DNA from: Pseudomonas marginalis
GTDB taxonomy: Bacteria > Pseudomonadota > Gammaproteobacteria > Pseudomonadales > Pseudomonadaceae
Direction: 5' to 3'
NCBI RefSeq assembly: GCF_008692035.1
Contig: NZ_VTFG01000001.1
Coordinates: 1 to 64,000, forward strand
DNA length: 64,000 bases
Below, piece by piece: positions 56,794 through 63,826 of the stretch; positions within the stretch are counted from its first letter, which is position 1; each line of letters begins with the position of its first letter. Position numbers and translations under genes: made by a program. Under the pieces are notes generated by a model that made no database searches, was not told the DNA's origin, and worked only from the letters and a program-made list of their open reading frames with translations.

Positions 56794-57579
56794 ATGGAAG
56801 TGGGTAACTTTGGTTTTGTAATTGCGGGCCTGATCGTTGGTTTTATCGTCGGCATGACCGGTGTCGGCGGGGGCTCCTTGATGACCCCGATCCTGTTGTG
56901 GTTCGGCATCAACCCGGCCACGGCCGTGGGCACTGACCTGCTGTACGCGGCCATCACCAAATCCGGTGGTGTGCTGGTCCACAGCAAGAACAAGAACATC
57001 GACTGGACCATCACCGGCTGGCTGACCCTGGGCAGCGTGCCTGCGGTGTTGCTGACCCTGTGGTTCCTCGCCAGCCTGCACACCGACCCCAGCGCCATGA
57101 ACGCGGTGATCAAGCAGGCCCTCGGCGTGGTGCTGCTGCTGACCGCCCTGGCGATCCTGTTCAAGCAACGCCTGCTGGCATTCGCCCAGCGCCACGCGGG
57201 CGATCATTACCATATGAACCCGCGCAACCTGAATGCCCTGACCGTGGTGACCGGTGCGGTGCTGGGGACCATGGTTGCGCTCACCTCCATCGGCGCCGGC
57301 GCCCTCGGCACCGTCGCGCTGTTTATCCTCTATCCGTTCCTGGCCACGCGCCGCCTGGTCGGCACCGAGATCGCCCACGCCGTGCCCCTGACCCTGGTGG
57401 CGGGCCTGGGCCATGCCGGCATGGGCAATATGGACTGGCACCTGCTGGGCTTTCTGCTGATGGGGTCGCTGCCGGGCATTTACTTCGGCAGCCACATGAC
57501 CGGCAAGGTCCCGGACGGCGTATTGCGCCCGTGCCTGGCGATCATGTTGATGACCATCGGCTACAAATTGGCCTTTTGA
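56794..57579 (+). CDS. TSUP/TauE-SafE family sulfite or anion exporter
   Basis: The 261-residue inner-membrane protein has about eight hydrophobic helices in two related halves. Each half carries the family motif: FIVGMTGVGGGSLMTPILLWFGINP in pieces, and TSIGAGALGTVALFILYP. The family exports sulfite, sulfoacetate and similar anions. ATG at 56794 follows an in-frame TTG. Proximity to sulfone monooxygenase genes (57.9-60.5 kb) would fit a role in sulfite handling, but a repeat region lies between. Confidence 0.83.
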   Translation: MEVGNFGFVIAGLIVGFIVGMTGVGGGSLMTPILLWFGINPATAVGTDLLYAAITKSGGVLVHSKNKNIDWTITGWLTLGSVPAVLLTLWFLASLHTDPSAMNAVIKQALGVVLLLTALAILFKQRLLAFAQRHAGDHYHMNPRNLNALTVVTGAVLGTMVALTSIGAGALGTVALFILYPFLATRRLVGTEIAHAVPLTLVAGLGHAGMGNMDWHLLGFLLMGSLPGIYFGSHMTGKVPDGVLRPCLAIMLMTIGYKLAF

Positions 57580-57613
57580 GGCGTACACAGGATTCAAATA
57601 CACAGGGGCCAAA

Positions 57614-57852
57614 TGTGGGAGGGGGCAAGCCCTAATGCCAGTCAGTTAAGGAGGAACACTGTAACTGTGGTGAGCGGGCTTGCCCCGCGTTGGGCTGCGT
57701 AGCAGCCCCAAAACACAGCCCCGGACCTGCCTGGCACACTGCAGCGCTCTTATTGGGGCTGCTGCGCAGCCCAACGCGGGGCAAGCCCGCTCACCACAGG
57801 TTACTGTTTGCCCGTTCTATCTCTTAACTGATCGGCATAGCCCCCTCCCACA
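57614..57852. repeat. Outer REPIN interrupted by a second REPIN
   Basis: Outer arms are 57614-57650 (tgtgggagggggcaagcc...cagttaag) and 57823-57852 (cttaactgatcggcatag... ending ccccctcccaca). They pair imperfectly and belong to the same class as the REPIN at 33510. Their interior holds a complete different REPIN at 57661-57798. The 292-base gap 57580-57871 contains nothing else. Confidence 0.75.
57666..57798. repeat. Inner REPIN of a second class
   Basis: Arms of 44 bases, 57666-57709 (tgtggtgagcgggcttgccc...agcagcccc) and 57755-57798, are nearly perfect complements. Both contain the additional palindromic segment tgggctgcgtagcagcccc or its partner. The element is nested inside another REPIN. 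Confidence 0.8.
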
Positions 57853-57871
57853 GTTTTGACCCCGCTCAGCC

Positions 57872-59110
57872 TCAGGCTTTCGCCGGGCCATTGCCGATCT
57901 GCCACACAAACGGCGGCTCGGTGCCATTGATCACCCAGTCCCCCACGATCCGCGCCTTGTAGATCACCGGGTTGTGCGACGACACGGTCCGCGCATTGCG
58001 CCAATGGCGGTCGAGGGACTTGCCCTGGCGCACATCCGACGCCCCCAGGGCGTTGAACAACTCACTGGTGGCGCGCTGGATCAGCTCCGACACCACCACT
58101 TGCGCGGTGGCTGACTCGATTTCGGCCGCGACGTTGGCTTCGCGCTCGGCGACTTCATCCCCACCGAACCGCGCCAGGTACGCCCGCTGCGCCGGCACAG
58201 CGGCTTTCAGCGCGCTGGCTTCGGCGGCGTAGACCAGGGCGGCGACTTCGCCCACCACCTGCTGGATCTGGGCATCCTGGCTGACGTGCTGGGCATTGCC
58301 GTGGCTGTAGATGCGCTTGCGGCTGCGCACCTGGTGGGCCACATCGCGCAACGCGGCACGGCCGATACCGGCGAGGCTGGCCAGCAGGACAAGTTGGTAG
58401 AACGCGGTCTGGTATTTGAAGCGGGTCGCGAAGTCGATGACGTTTTCCGCCTCCACCACCGCATCGGTAAAGCGCGAGGTGCCGCTGCCGGTGGTGCGCT
58501 GGCCAAAGCCGTCCCAGTCATCGCTGTGTTCCACGCCGGGCTGGCGCGCGCGGGTGGCGGCGATCACATCGCCGCCGGTGTCGCTGCGCTGGGCGTACAC
58601 GTCGATCCAGTCGGAGAAAATACTGCCGGTGCTGTAGAACTTTTCACCGTTGAGTTTCCACCGATCGCCGTCCGGGCTGACCTTGGTGACAACCTCGCCG
58701 ATGGCCACGGTGCCGATTTCGGTCCAGGCGCAGCCGACGATGTCGCCGTCGACAAAGCGCTTGAACCACAGGTCGCGGCCGGCACTGGGCGGCGCATTCA
58801 GGCGGTCTTCGGCAAAGGCGAAATGCCCGCGCAGGGCCTGGGGCACATTGGAGTCGGCCTCGGCCAGTTCGATCAGCAGTTCGAACAGTTGCGGCAGCGA
58901 AGCACCGCCACCGCCATATTCCACCGGCACCCGCACCGCGCCGAAGCCGGCTTCCTTGAGCCACTGGATCGGTTCATGGGGCAGGGCGCGGGTTTGTTCG
59001 CGCTCCACCGCGCCAGCGGCGATGCGCTGGAAAATCGGACGAAAGCGCGCCGCCAGCGTGGGGTAGTCGACGCCGACAGACAACGGGTTGATAACGTGGT
59101 GTTCGGTCAT
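57872..59110 (-). CDS. Acyl-CoA dehydrogenase-fold monooxygenase (DszC/SfnB-like), sulfur metabolism
   Basis: The 412-residue flavoprotein has the acyl-CoA dehydrogenase layout. It has a helical N-terminal domain (GFGAVRVPVEYGGGGASLPQLFELLIELAEAD in pieces), a beta domain (GCAWTEIGTVAIGEV, WKLNGEKFYSTGSIFSDWI in pieces) and a C-terminal helical bundle. Features such as GEKFYSTGS occur in DszC- and SfnB-like enzymes that use reduced flavin to oxidise sulfur compounds. It is divergent from sfnG and has a sigma54-type promoter (59150-59165). GGAG precedes the ATG at 59110. The substrate is unknown. Confidence 0.8.
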   Translation of the reverse strand: MTEHHVINPLSVGVDYPTLAARFRPIFQRIAAGAVEREQTRALPHEPIQWLKEAGFGAVRVPVEYGGGGASLPQLFELLIELAEADSNVPQALRGHFAFAEDRLNAPPSAGRDLWFKRFVDGDIVGCAWTEIGTVAIGEVVTKVSPDGDRWKLNGEKFYSTGSIFSDWIDVYAQRSDTGGDVIAATRARQPGVEHSDDWDGFGQRTTGSGTSRFTDAVVEAENVIDFATRFKYQTAFYQLVLLASLAGIGRAALRDVAHQVRSRKRIYSHGNAQHVSQDAQIQQVVGEVAALVYAAEASALKAAVPAQRAYLARFGGDEVAEREANVAAEIESATAQVVVSELIQRATSELFNALGASDVRQGKSLDRHWRNARTVSSHNPVIYKARIVGDWVINGTEPPFVWQIGNGPAKA

Positions 59111-59149
59111 GAGCAAGGCTCCGGGGCAGTGATCGGTGCCGGGAGTGAT

Positions 59150-59165
59150 TGCACACTCCGTGCCG
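59150..59165 (-). promoter_or_regulatory. Sigma54 promoter of the DszC-like gene
   Basis: On the minus strand CGGCACGGAGTGTGCA has GG and GC separated by ten bases. Transcription would start near 59139, about 29 bases before the gene. Confidence 0.65.
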
Positions 59166-59206
59166 GGTGCCAGGCCCAATGTTTACGGGGGGATGCACGC
59201 TGTTTA

Positions 59207-59224
59207 CTGTTGCTCCAGCAACAG
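59207..59224. promoter_or_regulatory. Palindrome between divergent sigma54 promoters, possible activator site
   Basis: CTGTTGCTccAGCAACAG is an 8-2-8 perfect inverted repeat 42 bases from one sigma54 promoter and about 100 from the other. It is a candidate upstream activating site for a sigma54 activator such as SfnR, which controls sfnG in other Pseudomonas. No sfnR gene lies in the window. Confidence 0.55.
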
Positions 59225-59323
59225 CAAACCGACAAAGCGCTGCAATCCCTGACATTGGCATTCCAAGCTTCCCAGCCCCGAATTCGTGTCGCAACCCTTG
59301 TGGCGCGGGCGTTTGCCCGCGTC

Positions 59324-59338
59324 TGGCACGCTTGCTGC
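59324..59338 (+). promoter_or_regulatory. Sigma54 promoter of sfnG
   Basis: TGGCACGCTTGCTGC matches the -24/-12 consensus at nearly all positions with the ten-base GG-GC spacing. Transcription would start about 59350, some 30 bases before the sfnG ATG. Sigma54 control of sfnG is known in P. putida. Confidence 0.85.
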
Positions 59339-59378
59339 TCAACCCCTCAGTACATTCCTTAGTGCGAGGTACCGTTCG

Positions 59379-60464
59379 ATGAGTCAGCAAGCCGTGAAAT
59401 TTGCCTATTGGGTGCCCAACGTCAGCGGTGGGCTGGTGGTCAGCAAGATCGAACAACGTACCCACTGGGGCATCGACTACAACCGCAAACTGGCGCAATT
59501 GGCCGAGGAAGCCGGCTTCGAATACGGCCTGACCCAGATCCGCTTCACCGCCGGCTACGGCGCCGAGAACCAGCATGAGTCCGTGGCGTTCAGCCATGCC
59601 TTGCTGGCCGCTACCACCAGGCTCAAGGTTATCGCCGCGATCCTGCCCGGCCCATGGCAACCGGCGCTGGCGGCCAAGCAACTGGCGACCATCGACCAGC
59701 TCACCAATGGCCGCATTGCGGTGAACATCGTCAGTGGCTGGTTCAAGGGCGAGTTCCAGGCCATCGGCGAACACTGGCTGGAGCACGACGAGCGCTATCG
59801 CCGTTCCGAAGAATTCATCCGCGCCCTCAAAGGCATCTGGACCCAGGACGACTTTACCTTCAAGGGCGACTTCTACCGTTTCAACAATTACACCCTCAAG
59901 CCCAAGCCCCTGGGCCAGCCGGAAGTGTTCCAGGGCGGCAGCTCGCGGGCCGCGCGAGACATGGCGGCCCGCGTGTCGGACTGGTACTTCACCAACGGCA
60001 ACACCCCGGAAGGCATCAAGGCCCAGGTCGATGACATTCGCGCCAAGGCCGCCGCCAACAACCATTCGGTCAAGGTCGGCGTGAATGCGTTCATCATCGC
60101 CCGCGACACCGAGGAAGAAGCCCGCGCCGTGCTCGCAGAGATCATCGACAAGGCCGACCCGGAAGCCGTGAACGCCTTTGGCGACGCGGCCAGGCAGGCC
60201 GGCAAGGCATCACCCGAAGGCGAGGGCAACTGGGCCAAGTCGAGCTTTGAAGACCTGGTGCAGTACAACGATGGCTTCAAGACCAACCTGATCGGCACCC
60301 CGCAGCAGATTGCCGAGCGCATCGTCGCACTCAAGGCAGTGGGCGTGGACCTGGTGCTGGCGGGCTTCCTGCACTTCCAGGAAGAAGTGGAGTACTTCGG
60401 CAAACGTGTATTGCCGCTGGTGCGCGAGCTGGAAGCCAAGGCCGGGATCAAGCAGGTGGCCTGA
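59379..60464 (+). CDS. sfnG: FMNH2-dependent dimethyl sulfone monooxygenase SfnG
   Basis: The 361-residue luciferase-like flavin monooxygenase matches SfnG closely (KFAYWVPNVSGGLVVSKIEQ, QIRFTAGYGAENQHESVAFSHALL in pieces, NGRIAVNIVSGWFKGEFQ, VFQGGSSRAARDMAARVSDWYFTNG in pieces). SfnG converts dimethyl sulfone to methanesulfinate so its sulfur can be used. It needs reduced FMN from a reductase not encoded here. Sigma54 promoter upstream. The last 17 bases overlap the convergent GNAT gene. Confidence 0.92.
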   Translation: MSQQAVKFAYWVPNVSGGLVVSKIEQRTHWGIDYNRKLAQLAEEAGFEYGLTQIRFTAGYGAENQHESVAFSHALLAATTRLKVIAAILPGPWQPALAAKQLATIDQLTNGRIAVNIVSGWFKGEFQAIGEHWLEHDERYRRSEEFIRALKGIWTQDDFTFKGDFYRFNNYTLKPKPLGQPEVFQGGSSRAARDMAARVSDWYFTNGNTPEGIKAQVDDIRAKAAANNHSVKVGVNAFIIARDTEEEARAVLAEIIDKADPEAVNAFGDAARQAGKASPEGEGNWAKSSFEDLVQYNDGFKTNLIGTPQQIAERIVALKAVGVDLVLAGFLHFQEEVEYFGKRVLPLVRELEAKAGIKQVA

Positions 60465-60909
60465 CCAGGGTTTTCTCCAGGCGCAGGGCCGGGGTGTGGT
60501 CTGCGTAGTAGTCGTTGACCTGGGCGAAACGCCGGTAGCCGTTGCGTTCATACAGCGCCAGGGCGCCGCGGTTGTCGGTGCGCACCTCCAGGCGCAGGTG
60601 GGCGCACCCGTGCGTCACCCCGCAGGCCTCGACATGGCTGAGCAACTGCTTGCCCAGCCCGAGGCCGCGTGCGTGCTCGGCAATGGCGATGGAATACAGG
60701 CGCGCGAACACGCTGCCACGACGAAACAGCACCAGCGCATAACCGAGCAACTGCCCGTCCTGTTCCGCCACCAGCAACTGGCCGTGGGCGCGGCTGATCA
60801 TCCAGTGAAAACTGCGCGATGAGAGCCGGTCGGTGGTGAAACACTGGTGCTCCAATGCCACTAATGCCGGTATATCACCGGGTAATGCAATGCGAGAGAA
60901 AAGAGCCAT
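60448..60909 (-). CDS. GNAT acetyltransferase (RimI-like) beside an ATP-grasp gene
   Basis: The 153-residue protein has GNAT motifs: LYSIAIAEHARGLGLGKQLLSH, in which ARGLGLGKQL is the acetyl-CoA loop, and LEVRTDNRGALALYERNGYRRF in pieces, plus the ending YYADHTPALRLEKTL. It resembles RimI-type N-acetyltransferases. It is divergent, 94 bases away, from a RimK-like ATP-grasp gene. Similar pairs recur in proteobacteria, suggesting the two act on one product. Confidence 0.82.
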   Translation of the reverse strand: MALFSRIALPGDIPALVALEHQCFTTDRLSSRSFHWMISRAHGQLLVAEQDGQLLGYALVLFRRGSVFARLYSIAIAEHARGLGLGKQLLSHVEACGVTHGCAHLRLEVRTDNRGALALYERNGYRRFAQVNDYYADHTPALRLEKTLVRPPA

Positions 60910-61003
60910 ATAACCGCCGTAAAAGTTGCGTAACGAAACGGGACTTCCCTAAAAGATCGTGCTTAATAGAAAAGGTCGAGTTCTCTAAAGCGGATCAAAT
61001 ATT

Positions 61004-62590
61004 ATGTCGGCGGTACAAGGTCATTGGCGTGAAGTATCCGAGCAAATCGTCGCGGCGACAATAACATCGAAGGGCTTTTTTTCTTCGCCGCCTCGAAGTA
61101 ACAGTCAAGTGGTGATCATTGTTGAACGCAAGGAAGATTGGGCCTCCTACTTTCCCAGCGAAGACATCGTCACCGCCCAGGAGTACCTGGAGCAAACCCG
61201 CCAGAACGAGTCAGGCAAGCGGGTGCAGGTGATCAACCTGTGCCGCAGCTACAAGTACCTGGGGCACGGCTACTACTGCTCGTTGCTGGCCGAAGCGCGC
61301 GGACACAAGGTGATTCCTTCGATGCGCACCATCAGTGAGCTGACCAGGAAGTCGCTGTACGGCCTGGCGCTGGACGACTTGGATAAAACCCTTGATAAAG
61401 CCTTGAGTCATCACCTCTACAGTAATACCGAAGGGTTTACCCTGACACTTTACTTCGGCAGGACCACTATAGAGCCGTTGCAGGAATTGGCCCGCCAGTT
61501 GTTTGAAACATTCCCATGTCCGATCTTGTTAGTTGAGTTCAGAAAACATAACGGTTGGCATATCGTAGGGGTCAAGTCCGGCGTATTGCACAAGTTACGC
61601 GACGACCAGGAAGATCAATTCGCCCACGCCCTCGATAACTTCAGCCGCAGGATCTGGCGCCAGCCCCGTTCACGGCGCCTGGCCCGTTATGACCTGGCGA
61701 TCCTCCATGATCCCCAGGAGCAATTGCCGCCGTCCAATGCCAAGGCTTTGGATAACTTCATCCGCGTCGGCAAGGGCCTGGGCATCGATGTGGAACTGAT
61801 CGAGCGCAAGGACTACGCGCGCCTGGCCGAATACGACGCCTTGCTGATCCGCGAGACCACCAGTGTCGACAACCATACCTACCGCTTTGCCAAAAAAGCC
61901 GAAAGTGAAGGCCTGGTGGTGATGGACGACCCGGCGTCGATCCTGCGTTGTACCAACAAGGTCTACCTTACCGACCTGCTCAACAGCCATCAGTTGGGTA
62001 TGCCTGCCACCGAGATTCTCTACAAGGAACGACCGCAGGACTTTGAACGGGTCGGCGAGCGCCTCGGGTTTCCGCTGGTGTTGAAGATTCCCGACGGGTG
62101 TTTCTCCCGTGGCGTGATCAAGGTCGAAAGCCAGGCAGCCTTGCTCAAGGCCACCGCCGAGTTGTTCGAGCATTCGGTGCTGCTGCTGGCCCAGGAATTC
62201 TTCTACACCGAGTATGACTGGCGCATCGGCGTACTCAACCGCAAGCCGATCTTTGCCTGCCAGTACTTCATGTCCAAGGGCCATTGGCAGATCTATAACC
62301 ACAAGGCCCTCGGCCAGGCCATCAACGGCGAATGCCGCACCCTGGCCGTCCATGAAGCCCCCAGGGCGGTGGTGGAACTGGCGGTGAAGACCGCCAACCT
62401 GATCGGCGACGGCCTCTACGGTGTGGACCTCAAGCAGTCCGGCGACAAGGTGGTGGTGATCGAGGTCAACGACAACCCCAACCTGGATGCCGGCATCGAA
62501 GACGCCTACCTGCAGGACGATCTGTACAGCCTGGTGCTGGAAGAGTTCGTGCGGCGCCTGGAGTTGAAACGCCAGGGCCAGGTCTGGTGA
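61004..62590 (+). CDS. RimK-like ATP-grasp ligase with RLAN-type N-terminal domain
   Basis: The 528-residue protein has an N-terminal region of about 200 residues like the RimK-like ATP-grasp N-terminal (RLAN) domain (VQVINLCRSYKYLGHGYYCSLLAEARGHKVIPSMRTISE in pieces). A C-terminal ATP-grasp ligase follows: GMPATEILYKERP, FPLVLKIPDGCFSRGVIKV in pieces, and the Mg-binding VVVIEVNDNPNLDAGIED. ATP-grasp ligases join a carboxylate to an amine. This is not the 300-residue ribosomal S6 modifying RimK. The product and substrate are unknown. The ribosome-binding site before the ATG is weak. Confidence 0.83.
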   Translation: MSAVQGHWREVSEQIVAATITSKGFFSSPPRSNSQVVIIVERKEDWASYFPSEDIVTAQEYLEQTRQNESGKRVQVINLCRSYKYLGHGYYCSLLAEARGHKVIPSMRTISELTRKSLYGLALDDLDKTLDKALSHHLYSNTEGFTLTLYFGRTTIEPLQELARQLFETFPCPILLVEFRKHNGWHIVGVKSGVLHKLRDDQEDQFAHALDNFSRRIWRQPRSRRLARYDLAILHDPQEQLPPSNAKALDNFIRVGKGLGIDVELIERKDYARLAEYDALLIRETTSVDNHTYRFAKKAESEGLVVMDDPASILRCTNKVYLTDLLNSHQLGMPATEILYKERPQDFERVGERLGFPLVLKIPDGCFSRGVIKVESQAALLKATAELFEHSVLLLAQEFFYTEYDWRIGVLNRKPIFACQYFMSKGHWQIYNHKALGQAINGECRTLAVHEAPRAVVELAVKTANLIGDGLYGVDLKQSGDKVVVIEVNDNPNLDAGIEDAYLQDDLYSLVLEEFVRRLELKRQGQVW

Positions 62591-62622
62591 GGTTCAAGGC
62601 GGTATCTACGGCGGTGGGTGAA

Positions 62623-63378
62623 TCAAGGGCGGGTTTGCAGGGTCAGCACTTCAAAGCCATCCGCCGTCACCGCCACCGTATGCTCCCACTGCGCCGACAG
62701 GCTGTTGTCCTTGGTCACCACCGTCCAGCCGTCTTTCAGGCTGCGCACCTTGGCGCCGCCCTGGTTGAGCATCGGTTCGATGGTGAACACCATGCCTTCA
62801 CGCAGTTCCAGCCCGGTGCGAGGGCGGCCGAAGTGCAGGACCTGCGGTTCTTCATGCATCTGCTTGCCGATGCCGTGGCCGCAGTATTCACGCACCACGC
62901 TGTAGCCATTGGCCTGTGCATGGCTCTGGATCGCATGGCCGATATCACCCAGGCGCGCGCCGGGCTTGACCTGGCGGATCCCGGCCCACATCGCCTCGAA
63001 AGTCATGTCCACCAGGCGCCGCGCCTTGGGCGCGACGGTGCCGATCATGTACATCTTGCTGGAATCGGCGATAAAGCCGCCTTTTTCCAGGGTGATGTCG
63101 ATGTTGACGATGTCGCCGTCCTTGAGGATTTCCTTGGCGCTGGGCATGCCATGGCACACCACCTCGTTGATCGAGGTGTTGATGGAGAAGGGGTAGTCGT
63201 ATTGCCCGAGGCTGGCGGGGCGGGCTTTCAATTCGTTGCGGATAAAGGCTTCGACGGCGCTGTCCAGTTCCAGGGTGGAACGGCCGGCGGCGACAAAACC
63301 GTCGAGCATGTCGAACACTTGGGCCAGCAGGCGTCCGGACTCGCGCATCACAGCCAGTTGGGCGGCGGTCTTGATCAT
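62623..63378 (-). CDS. map: Type I methionine aminopeptidase
   Basis: The 251-residue enzyme removes the initiator methionine. Metal ligands are all present: Asp94 (VNIDITLEKGG), Asp105 (ADSSKMY), His168 (EYCGHGIGKQMHE), Glu201 (TIEPML) and Glu232 (QWEHTV), with substrate His76. It lacks an N-terminal extension. Its ATG overlaps by one base the stop (TGATG) of the upstream ParD-like gene, so they are translationally coupled. Pseudomonas normally have another map beside rpsB; this is likely a second copy. Confidence 0.9.
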   Translation of the reverse strand: MIKTAAQLAVMRESGRLLAQVFDMLDGFVAAGRSTLELDSAVEAFIRNELKARPASLGQYDYPFSINTSINEVVCHGMPSAKEILKDGDIVNIDITLEKGGFIADSSKMYMIGTVAPKARRLVDMTFEAMWAGIRQVKPGARLGDIGHAIQSHAQANGYSVVREYCGHGIGKQMHEEPQVLHFGRPRTGLELREGMVFTIEPMLNQGGAKVRSLKDGWTVVTKDNSLSAQWEHTVAVTADGFEVLTLQTRP

Positions 63379-63578
63379 CAGCTGCGCCCCCGGATCAGGT
63401 CGGGCTTGTCCAGCAACAGTTTGTTGATCAGCTCGTGGTAGGGCAGGCTGGGATTGAGTTCGGCGAGCAGGCCGACCTTGATCCAGAACTCGGCCTGGGC
63501 GTTGATGGAGCGGTCCATGGCCGCACTGGCCAGCCGGAGTTGTTCGTGCAGTTGGTCGCTGATCTTGACGATGCCCAT
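63378..63578 (-). CDS. ParD-like antitoxin-family protein
   Basis: The 66-residue protein (MGIVKISDQLHEQLRLASAAMDRSINAQAEFW...) resembles the ParD-like family, with a ribbon-helix-helix type N-terminus and a helical tail. I chose the ATG at 63578 because a perfect palindrome, probably its operator, lies at 63600-63616 inside the longer reading frame that would start at 63623. Instead of a toxin, its coupled partner is methionine aminopeptidase. Confidence 0.75.
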   Translation of the reverse strand: MGIVKISDQLHEQLRLASAAMDRSINAQAEFWIKVGLLAELNPSLPYHELINKLLLDKPDLIRGRS

Positions 63579-63599
63579 GAGGTTCACTGTAGTGGTTGG

Positions 63600-63616
63600 A
63601 TATACGAATCGTATAT
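63600..63616. promoter_or_regulatory. 17-base palindrome before the ParD-like gene
   Basis: ATATACGAATCGTATAT is an 8-1-8 perfect palindrome 22 bases upstream of the ParD-like start. It is a likely operator for autoregulation by that DNA-binding protein. Confidence 0.6.
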
Positions 63617-63679
63617 GTTTCATATGTCGTCAGTAAACATGATGTTGACTTGATCCGGATGGCCGGTTAATTTCCAGGC

Positions 63680-63745
63680 ATGACCTATCCAGCCTTCCGC
63701 AGCCAGCCAAGCATTATTACCGCCATTCCTCATTTGGCGGGATAG
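63680..63745 (+). CDS. Isoleucine-rich leader peptide of ilvA
   Basis: A 21-codon frame begins ATG ACC TAT and ends TAG, with the regulatory codons ATT ATT ACC GCC ATT at 63713-63727 (Ile-Ile-Thr-Ala-Ile). It ends 81 bases before ilvA, and a terminator hairpin lies between. Only a weak CCAGG precedes it. A TTGACT (63645) and TAATTT (63668) pair 17 bases apart could be a promoter that starts transcription close to the ATG itself. Confidence 0.72.
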   Translation: MTYPAFRSQPSIITAIPHLAG

Positions 63746-63787
63746 CACACGGCTGCACCCCAACCCGCCTTAGAGGCGGGTTTTGTT
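63736..63787 (+). promoter_or_regulatory. Transcription attenuator of ilvA
   Basis: CCCGCC at 63764-63769 can pair with GGCGGG at 63775-63780 to form the terminator (stem acccgcct/aggcgggt, loop tag, then TTTGTTT). Alternatively it pairs with GGCGGG at 63736-63741, which lies inside the last leader codons. A ribosome stalled at the Ile codons leaves 63736-63741 free (antitermination); one that reaches the stop covers it (termination). Confidence 0.75.
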
Positions 63788-63826
63788 TGTTCCGTCTCCA
63801 GGGCCTTTAAAAACCAGGAGACACCC

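Noticed and set aside
61004..62590. Ribosomal protein S6 modification enzyme RimK
   Set aside because: The protein is 528 residues with an extra RLAN-type N-terminal domain; true RimK is about 300 residues and lacks it.
62623..63578. ParD-ParE toxin-antitoxin pair
   Set aside because: The coupled partner has all five metal ligands of methionine aminopeptidase and no ParE-like features.
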